DNA of 60,043 nucleotides from Desulfamplus sp. (GCA_015232465.1 JADFZO010000008.1:1-60043), one strand, 5' to 3'; counted from the stretch's first letter, positions 1 through 9,198 are shown. Numbers and translations are program-made. The notes: generated from the sequence alone by a model not told the origin.

Positions 1-2
1 CA

Positions 3-110
3 ATCAAACTACTTACTTACAAAATTGACCTCGATGTCATATATCAACTATTTGATTTAATAGATGATATCTTATTCAATCAGGTAAGATTAATAACTGC
101 GAAAGTTTAG
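3..110 (+). other. Open frame entering the window, possible C-terminal tail
   Basis: The frame starting at base 3 stays open for 35 codons and ends at TAG 108-110. The encoded tail is rich in Ile, Leu and Asp and matches no family I recognise. It could be the end of a gene that begins outside the window or chance in A+T-rich DNA next to a decayed insertion sequence. Nothing else is visible in bases 1-118. Confidence 0.15.
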
Positions 111-118
111 TAGTTTAG

Positions 119-569
119 ATGAATACACAAAAATATAACTTAAGAGATTTTGATTTTGCAAAAATAGCTCGTAAAGAGGTCAATTCGAGAGTACGGATTC
201 GTCTTTTGGTTCTTGCTAATTTAAAAGATGGAACAGAGCAGGTTCAAATTGCTAAAGCTCTTAAAATCAGTGCAGTTTATAGCCTTCAAGGAGTCTATCG
301 TCTTCTTCACCATCTTGGTTTTTCGTGGATTAGTAGCCGTTCTGTACATCTAAAATACGATGAAAAAGCACAAGAAACATATAAAAAAAACTTTATGAAA
401 CTTGTAGAAGAGAATCTACCCCCCAAATATCAATTTAAAAGATGTTGATATTTGGTTTGAAGATGAAACCAGAGTAGGACAGCAAGGCAGCATAACCAGA
501 AGAGTATGGGCTATAAAAGGAAGTCGTCCTTATTATAATGAATCTTTAACTACATTAAACATCACCTAA
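119..569 (+). pseudogene. Decayed IS630-family transposase
   Basis: The first frame (119-448) encodes an IS630-type N-terminus with the helix-turn-helix around QIAKALKIS. It then jumps straight to the second winged-helix element, SLQGVYRLLHHLGFSW. In intact relatives these are separated by roughly 70 residues, so an in-frame internal deletion is inferred. At a run of six C (419-424) the frame is lost. Reading resumes one base on with NINLKDVDIWFEDETRVGQQG, which carries the first catalytic Asp of the DDE domain, and stops at TAA 567-569. The second Asp and the Glu are absent, so it cannot be an active transposase. Removing one C restores a continuous reading frame. The remnant lies tail to tail with rlmB, eight bases from its stop. 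Confidence 0.85.
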
Positions 570-577
570 TTGCAGGA

Positions 578-1441
578 CTACCTAAAATTTAAACAACCTC
601 TCTGCCTCACCACCTCATACATTGCAATACCGCAGGCAACAGAGGCATTTAAAGAGGTTATAATCTCTTTAGAAAAAGATGATGATGGAGGAGCATCAGC
701 TTCAACAACCTTTGCAAGTGGCAACGAGAGCAAAAAATCGCACTCTTTTTTAACAACTGGGCGTATCCCCTGATGCTCGCCTCCAACCACAAGAGCTATG
801 TTATCTGTTAGATCAGAGCTAAAAAGCGAAGTCTCTCCATCTGCATCTAATCCAGCAACCCATATCCCCTTTTTTTTAAGATTTCTTAGATATAGAGCAG
901 TATTAGTAACAATATGAATATCTGCGTGCTCCATAGCTCCAGCAGATATGCGAGAGATAGCCGAAGATGGCTGAGTTGCTCTATCCTTAGGTATTACAAT
1001 ATGATCAACTCCTGCACAGATAGCAGTTCTAATTATTGCCCCTAAGTTGTGCGTATCTTCAACACCTTCAACCACCACAATAAACTTTTTATTATAAGCT
1101 GTTAAATGGTCTAAAAATTCCCAATTTTTAAGCTCATCTTCTGCCTTTTTAACTGGAAACATAGATACCTTTGCAGCTACTCCTTGATGCTTTACACCGT
1201 TACTTAAATTATCAAGATGGGCAGCAGAGGCAAACTCAATATCTATATTTTCTGTTTTATTAGATTGAGTTGCTCCAACTCTATTTTTATCTCTATTTTT
1301 ATAGTTTTTAGCAAGTTCAATAATCTCATCAATCCTTGAAAGCGAACGATCTTTTGAGATGTATATCTTTTCAAAAGATCGTCTTTTTGCCTTTAAAGCC
1401 TCTAAAACAGAGTGAATGCCGCAAAGTATCTCATAGCTCAT
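578..1441 (-). CDS. rlmB: RlmB-like 23S rRNA 2'-O-methyltransferase (TrmH/SpoU family)
   Basis: A 287-residue SPOUT methyltransferase that would methylate the ribose of G2251 in the 23S rRNA peptidyl-transferase loop. An N-terminal substrate-binding domain (about 1-95) precedes the knotted SAM domain. Motif 1 is NLGAIIRTAICAG (from N132), motif 2 is VVGGEHQGIRP (about 218-228) and motif 3 is LPLA...SLNASVA (about 239-269). In most relatives the motif 3 elements are only a few residues apart; here about 18 extra residues rich in Ala, Pro and Ser separate them. The C-terminus ends a few residues after the usual VVRQR and abuts the insertion-sequence remnant. It overlaps the uma2 gene upstream by 11 bases and is last in the msbA-rlmB operon. 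TrmH-type tRNA methyltransferase is a less likely alternative. Confidence 0.85.
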   Translation of the reverse strand: MSYEILCGIHSVLEALKAKRRSFEKIYISKDRSLSRIDEIIELAKNYKNRDKNRVGATQSNKTENIDIEFASAAHLDNLSNGVKHQGVAAKVSMFPVKKAEDELKNWEFLDHLTAYNKKFIVVVEGVEDTHNLGAIIRTAICAGVDHIVIPKDRATQPSSAISRISAGAMEHADIHIVTNTALYLRNLKKKGIWVAGLDADGETSLFSSDLTDNIALVVGGEHQGIRPVVKKECDFLLSLPLAKVVEADAPPSSSFSKEIITSLNASVACGIAMYEVVRQRGCLNFR

Positions 1442-2036
1442 ACAGACTCCTGATATTTACCTTTTGATATATCTCTTCAAGGGTAATCTCACATTTTATT
1501 GGACTAATAGCCTTTAGCGATTCAACCTTCACAACATCTTGCGGATTATTGTATTTTGAGTATATCCATGTACCATCTATTTGACGCACAAACTTCTCAA
1601 CTCTATAAAAATTTTGTGAGATAAGGATATATTCAATAAATGAATCGATCAATTGATAATGGTAAAATTTATCGCCTCTATCATAACCTTCAGTTGATTT
1701 TGATAGTATCTCCATAATTACAATTGGATTGAGAAGAGTATCATTAAAATCATCTTCATATTGACCACCACCGCACACAACAACAACATCAGGATAGGTA
1801 TATTTTCCAATTGCATCTATTTTTATCTTCATATCACTTGCAAAAACAGTGCATTGAGTATCAAGCAATTGGTTAGCCAACACCCTGATAATATTGCTTG
1901 ATATTTGATTGTGCTCCCTGCTTGCCCCTGCCATTGCAAACATCTCACCATTAAAATATTCGTTTTTAAACTCTGAGAGCCTCTCTAAATTAAGATACTC
2001 TTCTGGTGTGATTGTATTGTTTTTATGAAGCAGCAT
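1431..2036 (-). CDS. Uma2 family (DUF820) PD-(D/E)XK nuclease-like protein
   Basis: A 201-residue protein with the Uma2/DUF820 layout: an N-terminal TPEEYL segment and a YFNGEMFAMAGASREHN segment. The nuclease core follows, with YPDVVVVCGG supplying the PD aspartate, NPIVIMEILSKSTEGYDRG, and a late YILISQ strand. The fold is that of restriction-like endonucleases. The family is greatly expanded in cyanobacteria and multicellular or filamentous deltaproteobacteria, and no substrate is known. It sits between the permease gene and rlmB with an 11-base overlap onto rlmB, so it is probably cotranscribed with housekeeping genes. Confidence 0.8.
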   Translation of the reverse strand: MLLHKNNTITPEEYLNLERLSEFKNEYFNGEMFAMAGASREHNQISSNIIRVLANQLLDTQCTVFASDMKIKIDAIGKYTYPDVVVVCGGGQYEDDFNDTLLNPIVIMEILSKSTEGYDRGDKFYHYQLIDSFIEYILISQNFYRVEKFVRQIDGTWIYSKYNNPQDVVKVESLKAISPIKCEITLEEIYQKVNIRSLYEL

Positions 2037-2050
2037 ATCCTATCCATTTA

Positions 2051-3268
2051 TTATGGTTTGGTTGTTTGGTTGTTATCAAAACTTAACTTTGGGTCATCTT
2101 TTTTTATGGCATGGGCAAAAATATATGTACAGACTGGAACTCCAAGCACAAGCCCCCAAATATGAAAGAGCTTTCCGCCTATTGTTAAAATGATCAGAAC
2201 AAGAACAGGATTTATTCTCATGTATGAGCCATAAATTCTTGGATTTAAAATATACCCCTCAATCAGATGGATAATTATAATAAATATAATTGCCACGAGC
2301 ATTGTGTTTAACCCTGATGCCTGAAGAGCTATCAGACAGATTGGGATTGAACTTATAAAGACCCCAACAATTGGAATAAAGCTGCAAAAAAAGACAATAA
2401 CTGATAAAAATGCAATATATTTACCAATTCCAAGAATATAGAGTCCAATAGCTGTTAATATGCTGTTCATAATTGCAATCGAAAGTTGAGCCTCTAAGGC
2501 TTTGCCAAGAACCTCTCCAAAATTTCTGATATTGCCAGCAACCTCTTTATAAAAAAAGTTAAGTTTTGTCTGCTCCAAACTTTTGATAAGTAGCGTAAGA
2601 TTTGGCAAATCAAGCACAATCAAAAACGAGAATAGCAGTGAAAGTAAAAACGCTGACCCAATAGATGCAATTTTACCGCTAATATTACGAAAATTATCAA
2701 GTATCTGATTTATGTTGCCAACAGCATTTAAATCATTATCAATACCAATAATTTTTTGTAAAAGAGTAATAACTGGAGAACTTTTACCATTTTCAACTGG
2801 CTGCTTTTTTATTGCTGTTTCTAAATTATCAGGGCTGCTTTTATGATTACCATTTCCATTTAACTCACTGTTTGAAGCTACAAGCTCCAACTGCACAATC
2901 AATCTGTTTATAGATGGATATTCATGGCTCAATCTTAGTATCTCTTGATCCACTCGATTTATGTAGGTTCCAAATTGACTTATAAAGACCTCAGTCTGCT
3001 TTTTCACACTAGGAATTAAAAAAAGCATAACAGATATAAAAAAGCAGAGCAGAGCAAGTCCAGTTACAACCACACGAACCTGTCTATTTCTTAATCCTCG
3101 CCATTTTTGAATATAGCTAACAATGCTTACCTGAATATAGGCAAATACAAAGGTTAGAAAAATAAGCAAAAAAAATGAACGAAGCATATATAAAACTCCA
3201 AAAAGGCTGCCCCAAACCAAAATGCGAGATATTAATGATAATATATTTTTTTTATCATCAGGCATCAT
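2051..3268 (-). CDS. AI-2E family transporter (PerM/YdiK-like permease)
   Basis: A 405-residue inner-membrane protein. Two hydrophobic helices lie near the N-terminus (about 10-40) and a third near 62-85. A hydrophilic stretch of about 120 residues follows, with an Asn/Ser/Lys-rich linker, and then a block of five or more helices (about 200-395). This is the family of E. coli PerM/YdiK and TqsA, whose members export autoinducer-2 or act in sodium/proton exchange. The sequence does not say which substrate applies. The C-terminal tail is charged and cytoplasmic-looking. It lies 42 bases downstream of gmk in the same direction. Confidence 0.8.
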   Translation of the reverse strand: MMPDDKKNILSLISRILVWGSLFGVLYMLRSFFLLIFLTFVFAYIQVSIVSYIQKWRGLRNRQVRVVVTGLALLCFFISVMLFLIPSVKKQTEVFISQFGTYINRVDQEILRLSHEYPSINRLIVQLELVASNSELNGNGNHKSSPDNLETAIKKQPVENGKSSPVITLLQKIIGIDNDLNAVGNINQILDNFRNISGKIASIGSAFLLSLLFSFLIVLDLPNLTLLIKSLEQTKLNFFYKEVAGNIRNFGEVLGKALEAQLSIAIMNSILTAIGLYILGIGKYIAFLSVIVFFCSFIPIVGVFISSIPICLIALQASGLNTMLVAIIFIIIIHLIEGYILNPRIYGSYMRINPVLVLIILTIGGKLFHIWGLVLGVPVCTYIFAHAIKKDDPKLSFDNNQTTKP

Positions 3269-3310
3269 ACTTAAAAAAATCCTTTTACTTAAATCCTTTA
3301 TGTTTTTCTT

Positions 3311-3901
3311 TTAATTTAACTGCTGCTCAATTTTAGATGCTATAAGCTCTACCATTTTATGTTCAGCAAGATTAAGATCATCATTTACAATAATGTGCTC
3401 ATAAAATGAACTCTGTGCAATCTCGTTTGCAGCGTTTTTTACACGTTTTTCAATAATTGAATCAGAGTCTTTCCCTCTTTTTATAAGCCTCTCTTGAAGA
3501 GTCTCAATTGACGGGGGCATTATAAAGATTGTTATAGCCTCTGGAAATGATGCTTTAAACTGTTTTGCACCTTGAACATCAATATCTAATAGAAGGTCTC
3601 TACCTTTAGCAATGCTATCTTCTATAAACTTTAAAGATGTGCCATAAAAATTGCCATGCACCTCTGCCCATTCAGCCCATAGATTTTGCTCTATTTTTTT
3701 TTTAAACTCATCAGTTGTGATAAAAAAATAGTCAACCCCATCTTTTTCCCCTGCTCTTGGCTCTCTGGTAGTGTGAGAAACTGAGTATGCAAGCTCTTTA
3801 AATCTATCTAAAATCTTTGTGCAAAGCGTAGTTTTTCCAGCTCCTGACGGAGCAGAGACTACAAAAATTTTGCCCCTTTTGCTCTTTTGTTGGCTATCCA
3901 T
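3311..3901 (-). CDS. gmk: Guanylate kinase
   Basis: A 196-residue enzyme, the normal family length, converting GMP and ATP to GDP and ADP in purine nucleotide synthesis. The P-loop is APSGAGKTTL near residue 16. The GMP-binding segment includes SHTTREPRAGEKDGVDYFF, and the lid region contains RLIKRGKDSD. It starts five bases after the remA stop, so the two are almost certainly cotranslated. The yicC-remA-gmk order is a common block in Firmicutes and deltaproteobacteria. Confidence 0.96.
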   Translation of the reverse strand: MDSQQKSKRGKIFVVSAPSGAGKTTLCTKILDRFKELAYSVSHTTREPRAGEKDGVDYFFITTDEFKKKIEQNLWAEWAEVHGNFYGTSLKFIEDSIAKGRDLLLDIDVQGAKQFKASFPEAITIFIMPPSIETLQERLIKRGKDSDSIIEKRVKNAANEIAQSSFYEHIIVNDDLNLAEHKMVELIASKIEQQLN

Positions 3902-3906
3902 TTTTT

Positions 3907-4242
3907 TTAGCTCTCATCCTCTTCTTCTTCTAACTGATTTAATTGATTATCTTTTACTGTCTCACCTTTTTTAAGAGATGTATATCGTTGCGAAATGGTC
4001 TCAGCCTGAATAGCCGATAGGATAACATGGTTACTTTCTGTTACAATAATCGATCTCGTCTTTCGTCCGTGCGTAGCATCAATAAGCCTTTTATCCTCTT
4101 TTGCCTCATCTTTGAGCCGTTTCATTGGAGATGTATTTGGAGTTAATATGGTTACAACCTTATCTGCAACAATGGTATTTCCAAAACCAATGTTTAGGAG
4201 TTCTTGCTCCATAAGTGATTTAACCTGTTTTTTAAAAGTCAT
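3907..4242 (-). CDS. remA: RemA/DUF370 family protein
   Basis: A 111-residue member of the DUF370/RemA family. The conserved core is INIGFGN-like ([13 protein letters not shown]), then [46 protein letters not shown]. In Bacillus RemA is a DNA-binding activator of matrix genes that forms octameric rings. The role in Gram-negatives is not established and may be different. An acidic tail (EEEEDES) follows the core. The annotated ATG adds about ten residues before the usual family start; an internal ATG at 4212 is an alternative. It lies between yicC and gmk, its usual position. Confidence 0.88.
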   Translation of the reverse strand: MTFKKQVKSLMEQELLNIGFGNTIVADKVVTILTPNTSPMKRLKDEAKEDKRLIDATHGRKTRSIIVTESNHVILSAIQAETISQRYTSLKKGETVKDNQLNQLEEEEDES

Positions 4243-4277
4243 CTGATGTTTAATCCCTGATTAAAATTAATTCTATG

Positions 4278-5240
4278 CTATTCAATATTTTGAATCTGCT
4301 CTCTTATCTTTTCAAGTTCAGATTTAAGTTCAACAACTATGTGAGATAGCTCTGCTCTACCAGATTTTGATCCCATTGTGTTAAACTCTCTATTAAACTC
4401 TTGAACCAAAAAGTTGAGCTTTCTTCCCCCAGCCTCTAAAGATGATACAATGTCACGAAATAACTTTATATGGCTCTTTACCCTTACAATCTCCTCTGAA
4501 ATATCGCTTTTATCTGCTAAAAAAGCTGCCTCTTGGGCAACTCTTACTGGATCAATAAGGTTTTCAAGAATTTTATTTTCGCTGTTTGGAAGGTTAATAT
4601 TCATAAGAGTTGTAACCCTCTCCATTAAGCGATCTCTGTATATTTGGGGCATTAATGCTGCTTCATCTTGCACCTTTAGCAACAACTCTTCGATATAATT
4701 GATTCGCTCTAAAAGGTCTTTAGCAAGATTTTTCCCCTCATCTGAACGCATAGCCTCAAGACTTTCTAATGCACTATTTACAGCCTTAGAGATGGTATCC
4801 AATATTGCTGTATCGTTATCTTGACCATTTTCAACTGGTTTTATCATATCTTTTGCGTTAAGTATCTCATCAACTGTTATGGCAGAATCGACAAAAATAG
4901 CAGATTTTTTATCTGATAATTGGCTATTTGAGAACTCTTTTATCAGCCCCTCTTTTAAGTGTAAAAGTGCTGTGCAGTATGCTTTTGCCCTTATGAGATC
5001 AACTTCAAACTGAACTGCATCTTCAGATTGATCCTCAACGAAAACCCTAATTTCAACTCTACCGCGAGATAGCTTTGCAGCAATCAGCTTTTTAATTGCA
5101 TCTTCATATCTGCTAAAGGCTCTTGAGAGATAGAGTGCAATATCTAAGGTTTTGCTGTTGTAGGAGCGTATCTCCACATCGCACTTTATAGAGTTCTCAC
5201 TATAAGATGCCTCTGCGTATGCTGTCATGCTTTTTATCAT
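4278..5240 (-). CDS. yicC: YicC family endoribonuclease-like protein
   Basis: A 320-residue protein starting with the family signature MIKSMTAYAEASY. The YicC-like N-terminal half includes EIRSYNSKTLDIALYLSR and a DUF1732 C-terminal half includes FNREFNTMGSKSGRAELSHIV. E. coli YicC acts as an endoribonuclease with PNPase in sRNA turnover; the same role is inferred here only from family. The length is slightly above the usual 285-295 because of an insertion near residues 110-140. It is cotranscribed with remA and gmk downstream. Confidence 0.9.
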   Translation of the reverse strand: MIKSMTAYAEASYSENSIKCDVEIRSYNSKTLDIALYLSRAFSRYEDAIKKLIAAKLSRGRVEIRVFVEDQSEDAVQFEVDLIRAKAYCTALLHLKEGLIKEFSNSQLSDKKSAIFVDSAITVDEILNAKDMIKPVENGQDNDTAILDTISKAVNSALESLEAMRSDEGKNLAKDLLERINYIEELLLKVQDEAALMPQIYRDRLMERVTTLMNINLPNSENKILENLIDPVRVAQEAAFLADKSDISEEIVRVKSHIKLFRDIVSSLEAGGRKLNFLVQEFNREFNTMGSKSGRAELSHIVVELKSELEKIREQIQNIE

Positions 5241-5259
5241 CTATGAATTTTCCTTAAAC

Positions 5260-5802
5260 TTATTGATTTTCCTTAAACTGTTTTAAATTATCAGCATATT
5301 TTGCTCTCACATCTTGAAGAAAGCCGAGCATCTCAGATGATGCGTAGTCTGGATATGTCCACTCAAGAGATTTAAATCCACCTTTTTTGTAGATTAAGGT
5401 AAGATCAGCGTAAATTCCTCTGCCAATGTATATTCTGTGAGAGTAATCTTTACCAGTTGCAAGTATAAATCTTGAAAGCAGAAGATAACCAGGATCAATG
5501 TTTAACGATCTATTTAATCCTGCTGTTGTCCACTCTTTTTCCAACTGATTGGTATTCTCTTTTATCTGTGCTAAATCGCTTTGATGAATAAGCTCTTTAA
5601 AGACAACAACCTTACGAAACAGAGGCTCTCCCATCTCTTTGTAATAGTAGTCAGTATAATCAAAGTCAAACCAATTACTAATAATATCTATTTTGCCAAA
5701 GAGCGTCTCAAGTTTAGGCAGGACAGCATCAAAAATATCTTTGTTGTTCATAAAAAGACTTATAACTAATTTTGCTGGGTCTGGCTCTTTTGGAATACTC
5801 AT
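5260..5802 (-). CDS. DUF4416 family protein
   Basis: A 180-residue soluble protein of the DUF4416 family. Its markers are the opening PKEPDPAKLVISLF, the central FDFDYTDYYYKEMGEPLFRK and the closing WTYPDYAS. The function is unknown. The family occurs mostly in Desulfobacterota, Aquificota and Thermodesulfobacteria, which supports the taxonomic guess. Its ATG overlaps the stop of the Trm112-like gene (ATGA), and yicC follows 19 bases later, so it is an internal operon gene. Confidence 0.85.
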   Translation of the reverse strand: MSIPKEPDPAKLVISLFMNNKDIFDAVLPKLETLFGKIDIISNWFDFDYTDYYYKEMGEPLFRKVVVFKELIHQSDLAQIKENTNQLEKEWTTAGLNRSLNIDPGYLLLSRFILATGKDYSHRIYIGRGIYADLTLIYKKGGFKSLEWTYPDYASSEMLGFLQDVRAKYADNLKQFKENQ

Positions 5803-5972
5803 TTTTGTAGCGGCTTTGCCTCTTCAATTAACATTATTGGAATATCATCTCTTATCTCATAGACAAGAGAGCAGGTTTCGCACACAAGCCCATTTTTTTT
5901 ATCAGTTAGATATATCTCCCCCTTGCATTTAGGGCATACCAAAATATCAAGAAGCTGTTGTGAAATTGTCAT
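5799..5972 (-). CDS. Trm112-like zinc-ribbon small protein
   Basis: A 57-residue protein found by reading the minus strand. It opens MTISQQLLDILVCPKCKGEI and ends EEAKPLQK. Two CxxC pairs (CPKC at 13-16 and CETC at 31-34) form a zinc ribbon, followed by the family hallmark YEIRDDIPIML. In bacteria such Trm112/YcaR proteins lie among lipid A and nucleotide genes, and in eukaryotes they activate methyltransferases. The start overlaps the 3' end of msbA by 26 bases and the TGA overlaps the next ATG, showing tight coupling within the operon. Confidence 0.88.
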   Translation of the reverse strand: MTISQQLLDILVCPKCKGEIYLTDKKNGLVCETCSLVYEIRDDIPIMLIEEAKPLQK

Positions 5973-7827
5973 TGTAAATCTTCCCCCCTATCATTGCTCT
6001 ACCTTTACGATTTAGGTTATCTGCACGTTTTTGTTGCATCTTAAAATACTCTCCGCCTATATTCATAAGCTCATCATGTGTGCCAAACTCTACAATCTGT
6101 CCATTATTAATAAGAATAATTTTATCAGCATGAGCTATTGTTGATAATCTATGTGCAATCACAAATGTTGTTCGCCCCTTCATCAAATTAGCAAGAGCCT
6201 TTTGAACCACCTGTTCTGCCTCAACATCAAGTGCAGATGTTGCTTCATCAAGAATCAAAATTGGTGCATCTTTTATCAATGCCCTTGCAATACAGATTCT
6301 CTGTTTTTCACCACCAGAGAGGCGGCTGCCAAGCTCACCAATTATAGTCTCATACCCTTTTGGAAATCTAACTATAAAATCGTGAGCAAACGCGGCACGA
6401 GCTGCATTTTCAATATCATAATCAGAGGCATCAAGGCGACCGTAACGGATATTCTCTTTAACGCTCTCATTAAACAGGATCGGCTCTTGAGTTACAATCG
6501 AAATTTTAGACCTAAGTGAAGAGAGATCAAACTCCTTGATGTCTATCCCTCCAATTGTAATTCTGCCCTCTGTAACATCATAAAATCTTGGAATCAGGTT
6601 GACAAGTGAAGTCTTACCTCCTCCGCTCATTCCAACAAGTGCAACCACATCACCTTGCTTTACACTAAGATTGATATTACGTAAAACCCATGAATCTTTA
6701 CCATCTTTATCGCCATTTTTACCACTATTTTGATCTTCTATATATTTAAAAAATAGATTTTCAAATCTTATCTCAATGTTTTCTTGTTTAAAGCATGGCA
6801 ACTCGTAAGATTTACCATCTTTAGCCTCTGAAATTTCAGGCTTTTGTTCAATCACATCATAAATACGAGTTACAGCAGCAAGCCCCTCTTGAATGGCGTT
6901 GTTTAGATTTGAAAGTTTTTTAACAGGATCGTAGAGCATCATAACTGCTGTTAGAAACGAAAAAAAGGTTCCAGTGGTTGAAGTGCCGTTTATAACCCTT
7001 GAGCCTCCAAACCAGATTATAAATGCAATTCCAACCCCTCCTAAAAACTCCATAACTGGTGAAGATAAAGATTTGGCAATTACAGATTTCATCTCAAGCC
7101 TAAAAAGATGATCAGTTTTTCCTCTAAACCTCTCTTTTTCGTAAGCCTCCATTGTAAATATCTTTACAACCTTAGCCCCAGATAGTGTCTCATGCAAAAA
7201 TACATTAATATCAGCCATTGCCTCCTGACACCCTGTACTAAAACGGCGAACACGTCTGCCAAACGCTATAATTGGATAAAATGCCAATGGAAGAATTAAA
7301 AATGCCCAAACAGCAAGTCTCCAATCCATGTAAAATATAACGCATGTAAGACCAATTACAGTAAAAAAATCTCGAAGAAGGCTTGTAACTGCACTTGAGA
7401 CCATTGCCTTGACAATATTAACATCATTTGTGATTCTTGACATTAAAGTTCCAGTCTTCTCTTGATGAAAAAATGAGAGCGGCAGAGCAATAATCTGTTC
7501 GTAGAGCCTATCTCTAAATGACTTTATAACTGACTCTCCAACATAGCTCATCAAGTAGTTTTGACCATAAGTTGCAAGACCCTTTAACAAAAACACCGTA
7601 ATTGCTGCCAAAGGGATAAACTTAAGTCCATTACTATCTTGATTGACAAAAATATCATCAAGCATAGGCTTTACAAGATATGCAGATGCAGCAGTTGATC
7701 CAGCAACTACAACCATGCAGAGCATTGCAAAAAAGAGCCTTTTCCAATGCTCACAAATAATATAAAAAAGAGCCTTGTAACGATCTTTGTGTTCTAAATT
7801 TTTTATATTAAAAATTGAATATTTCAT
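5947..7827 (-). CDS. msbA: Lipid A export ATP-binding/permease protein MsbA
   Basis: A half-size ABC exporter that flips lipid A core across the inner membrane. Six transmembrane helices span about residues 25-310 and an ATPase domain covers about 345-600. Visible motifs are Walker A GMSGGGKTS, signature LSGGEKQR, Walker B ILILDEATSALD and the H-loop IAHRLS. I prefer ATG 7827 (MKYSIF, 626 residues). An in-frame TTG at 7857 would add ten residues but lacks a ribosome site. A C-terminal tail of about 25 residues overlaps the Trm112-like gene. It diverges from waaA, the Kdo transferase, which fits a shared envelope role. Confidence 0.92.
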   Translation of the reverse strand: MKYSIFNIKNLEHKDRYKALFYIICEHWKRLFFAMLCMVVVAGSTAASAYLVKPMLDDIFVNQDSNGLKFIPLAAITVFLLKGLATYGQNYLMSYVGESVIKSFRDRLYEQIIALPLSFFHQEKTGTLMSRITNDVNIVKAMVSSAVTSLLRDFFTVIGLTCVIFYMDWRLAVWAFLILPLAFYPIIAFGRRVRRFSTGCQEAMADINVFLHETLSGAKVVKIFTMEAYEKERFRGKTDHLFRLEMKSVIAKSLSSPVMEFLGGVGIAFIIWFGGSRVINGTSTTGTFFSFLTAVMMLYDPVKKLSNLNNAIQEGLAAVTRIYDVIEQKPEISEAKDGKSYELPCFKQENIEIRFENLFFKYIEDQNSGKNGDKDGKDSWVLRNINLSVKQGDVVALVGMSGGGKTSLVNLIPRFYDVTEGRITIGGIDIKEFDLSSLRSKISIVTQEPILFNESVKENIRYGRLDASDYDIENAARAAFAHDFIVRFPKGYETIIGELGSRLSGGEKQRICIARALIKDAPILILDEATSALDVEAEQVVQKALANLMKGRTTFVIAHRLSTIAHADKIILINNGQIVEFGTHDELMNIGGEYFKMQQKRADNLNRKGRAMIGGKIYNDNFTTAS

Positions 7828-7887
7828 AATCTCAAAGGTAGGGTTAGCTATTGTCAATATCTAAAAAATGTGAGACCATACTTTAAT

Positions 7888-9198
7888 ATGAAAAAGAGCA
7901 CAATACTATTTTTATTTTTGAAACTCTACCGATTAATATGGTTTCTGATACTGCCGATTCTAAAAAGAGATTTTAGACTGCAAAGGGGTATCAAACAGAG
8001 ACTCTCTTCTGACCATTTTAGTAGGGCTGATGTTTGGATACAGGCTGCTTCAGCAGGTGAAAGCTCTCTTGCCCTTTATCTTGCCAAAAATTTGCAACTA
8101 AAATTTTGTGAAAAATCTAATAACTCTTTAAAAGCGATTTTGCTCACATCAACCACATCACAAGGGGTTGAGCTGTTATCTTCAGGTTTTAGCCAATCAT
8201 CTAACAGCCACACTCAAATCACATGGTTTCCTTTTGATATTCCAGATTTAATGTTAAATGTGATTCATAGGGTAAGACCATCTGTTGTTGTGCTTATTGA
8301 AACAGAGCTGTGGCCCTCACTTTTATTTGCTGCAAAGCAAAATGGGGTTAAAGTTGTTGTGATAAATGGCAGAATGTCAAAAAAGAGCCATAAACACTAC
8401 ATGCTAACTAAATGGCTATGGCGTAAGATTGAGCCAGATACTATTTTAGCAATTAGCAAGATTGATACAAAGAGATTTAAAGATGTTTTCCCAAAATCAG
8501 AGGTTAGTTTAATGCCAAATATGAAGTTTGACACTATAATAGCTGCTAACGGGTTAAATTTATTTGATTTTCCTGCCAATTTACCATTTTCTATTCTTGC
8601 CTCTATCAGAGAAGAGGAGGAAAAAGATGCCATTTTTATTATAAATCAACTCTTAAAAAAATTTCCAAATCAGGTTATAGGGCTATTTCCACGCCATCAA
8701 CACAGATTAAATTTTTGGAAAAAAGCTCTTAAAGATAACAACCACAAATTGATTTTAAGATCAGAGATTGATAATCAAAACTTTTTAACCCATTTTTTAA
8801 CCTATAAAGATAACAAAAATATCCCATTTGGTAGCGTTATTTTGTGGGACATATTTGGAGAGCTTAAAAATGCTTACTGTTTTGCCACTGTAGCCTTTGT
8901 TGGTGGAAGTTTAAAGCAACTTGGTGGGCATAACTTTATTGAGCCTATAACTTCAGGGGCAGCAACAGTAACTGGTCCATTTATTGATGATTTTGCATGG
9001 GCTGGATATGAGATATTTAATAATATTGTTAAAAAAGCAAAAAATAGAGATGAGGTGGTAGATTTTATGGTATCAAATTTAAAAAATCCCCATAACAGAA
9101 AAGATATTATTAGAGCAGCTTTTGAGTATATTAAACAAAAACAGGGTGGCACTTTGATTGCCTGTAATAAAATTAATCTCACAACTTCAAAATCTTAA
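7888..9198 (+). CDS. waaA: 3-deoxy-D-manno-octulosonic acid (Kdo) transferase
   Basis: A GT-B glycosyltransferase of about 436 residues that adds Kdo to lipid A precursors at the cytoplasmic face of the inner membrane. A hydrophobic N-terminal anchor (MKKSTILFLFLKLYRLIWF) is followed by the family motif WIQAASAGESSLA, the VVLIETELWPSLL segment and VVINGRMS. The C-terminal half has FVGGSLKQLGGHNFIEP, the CMP-Kdo binding loop. ATG 7888 is preferred; an in-frame GTG at 7870 would add six residues. Neither has a clear Shine-Dalgarno sequence. The gene diverges from msbA across about 60 bases. Confidence 0.92.
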   Translation: MKKSTILFLFLKLYRLIWFLILPILKRDFRLQRGIKQRLSSDHFSRADVWIQAASAGESSLALYLAKNLQLKFCEKSNNSLKAILLTSTTSQGVELLSSGFSQSSNSHTQITWFPFDIPDLMLNVIHRVRPSVVVLIETELWPSLLFAAKQNGVKVVVINGRMSKKSHKHYMLTKWLWRKIEPDTILAISKIDTKRFKDVFPKSEVSLMPNMKFDTIIAANGLNLFDFPANLPFSILASIREEEEKDAIFIINQLLKKFPNQVIGLFPRHQHRLNFWKKALKDNNHKLILRSEIDNQNFLTHFLTYKDNKNIPFGSVILWDIFGELKNAYCFATVAFVGGSLKQLGGHNFIEPITSGAATVTGPFIDDFAWAGYEIFNNIVKKAKNRDEVVDFMVSNLKNPHNRKDIIRAAFEYIKQKQGGTLIACNKINLTTSKS

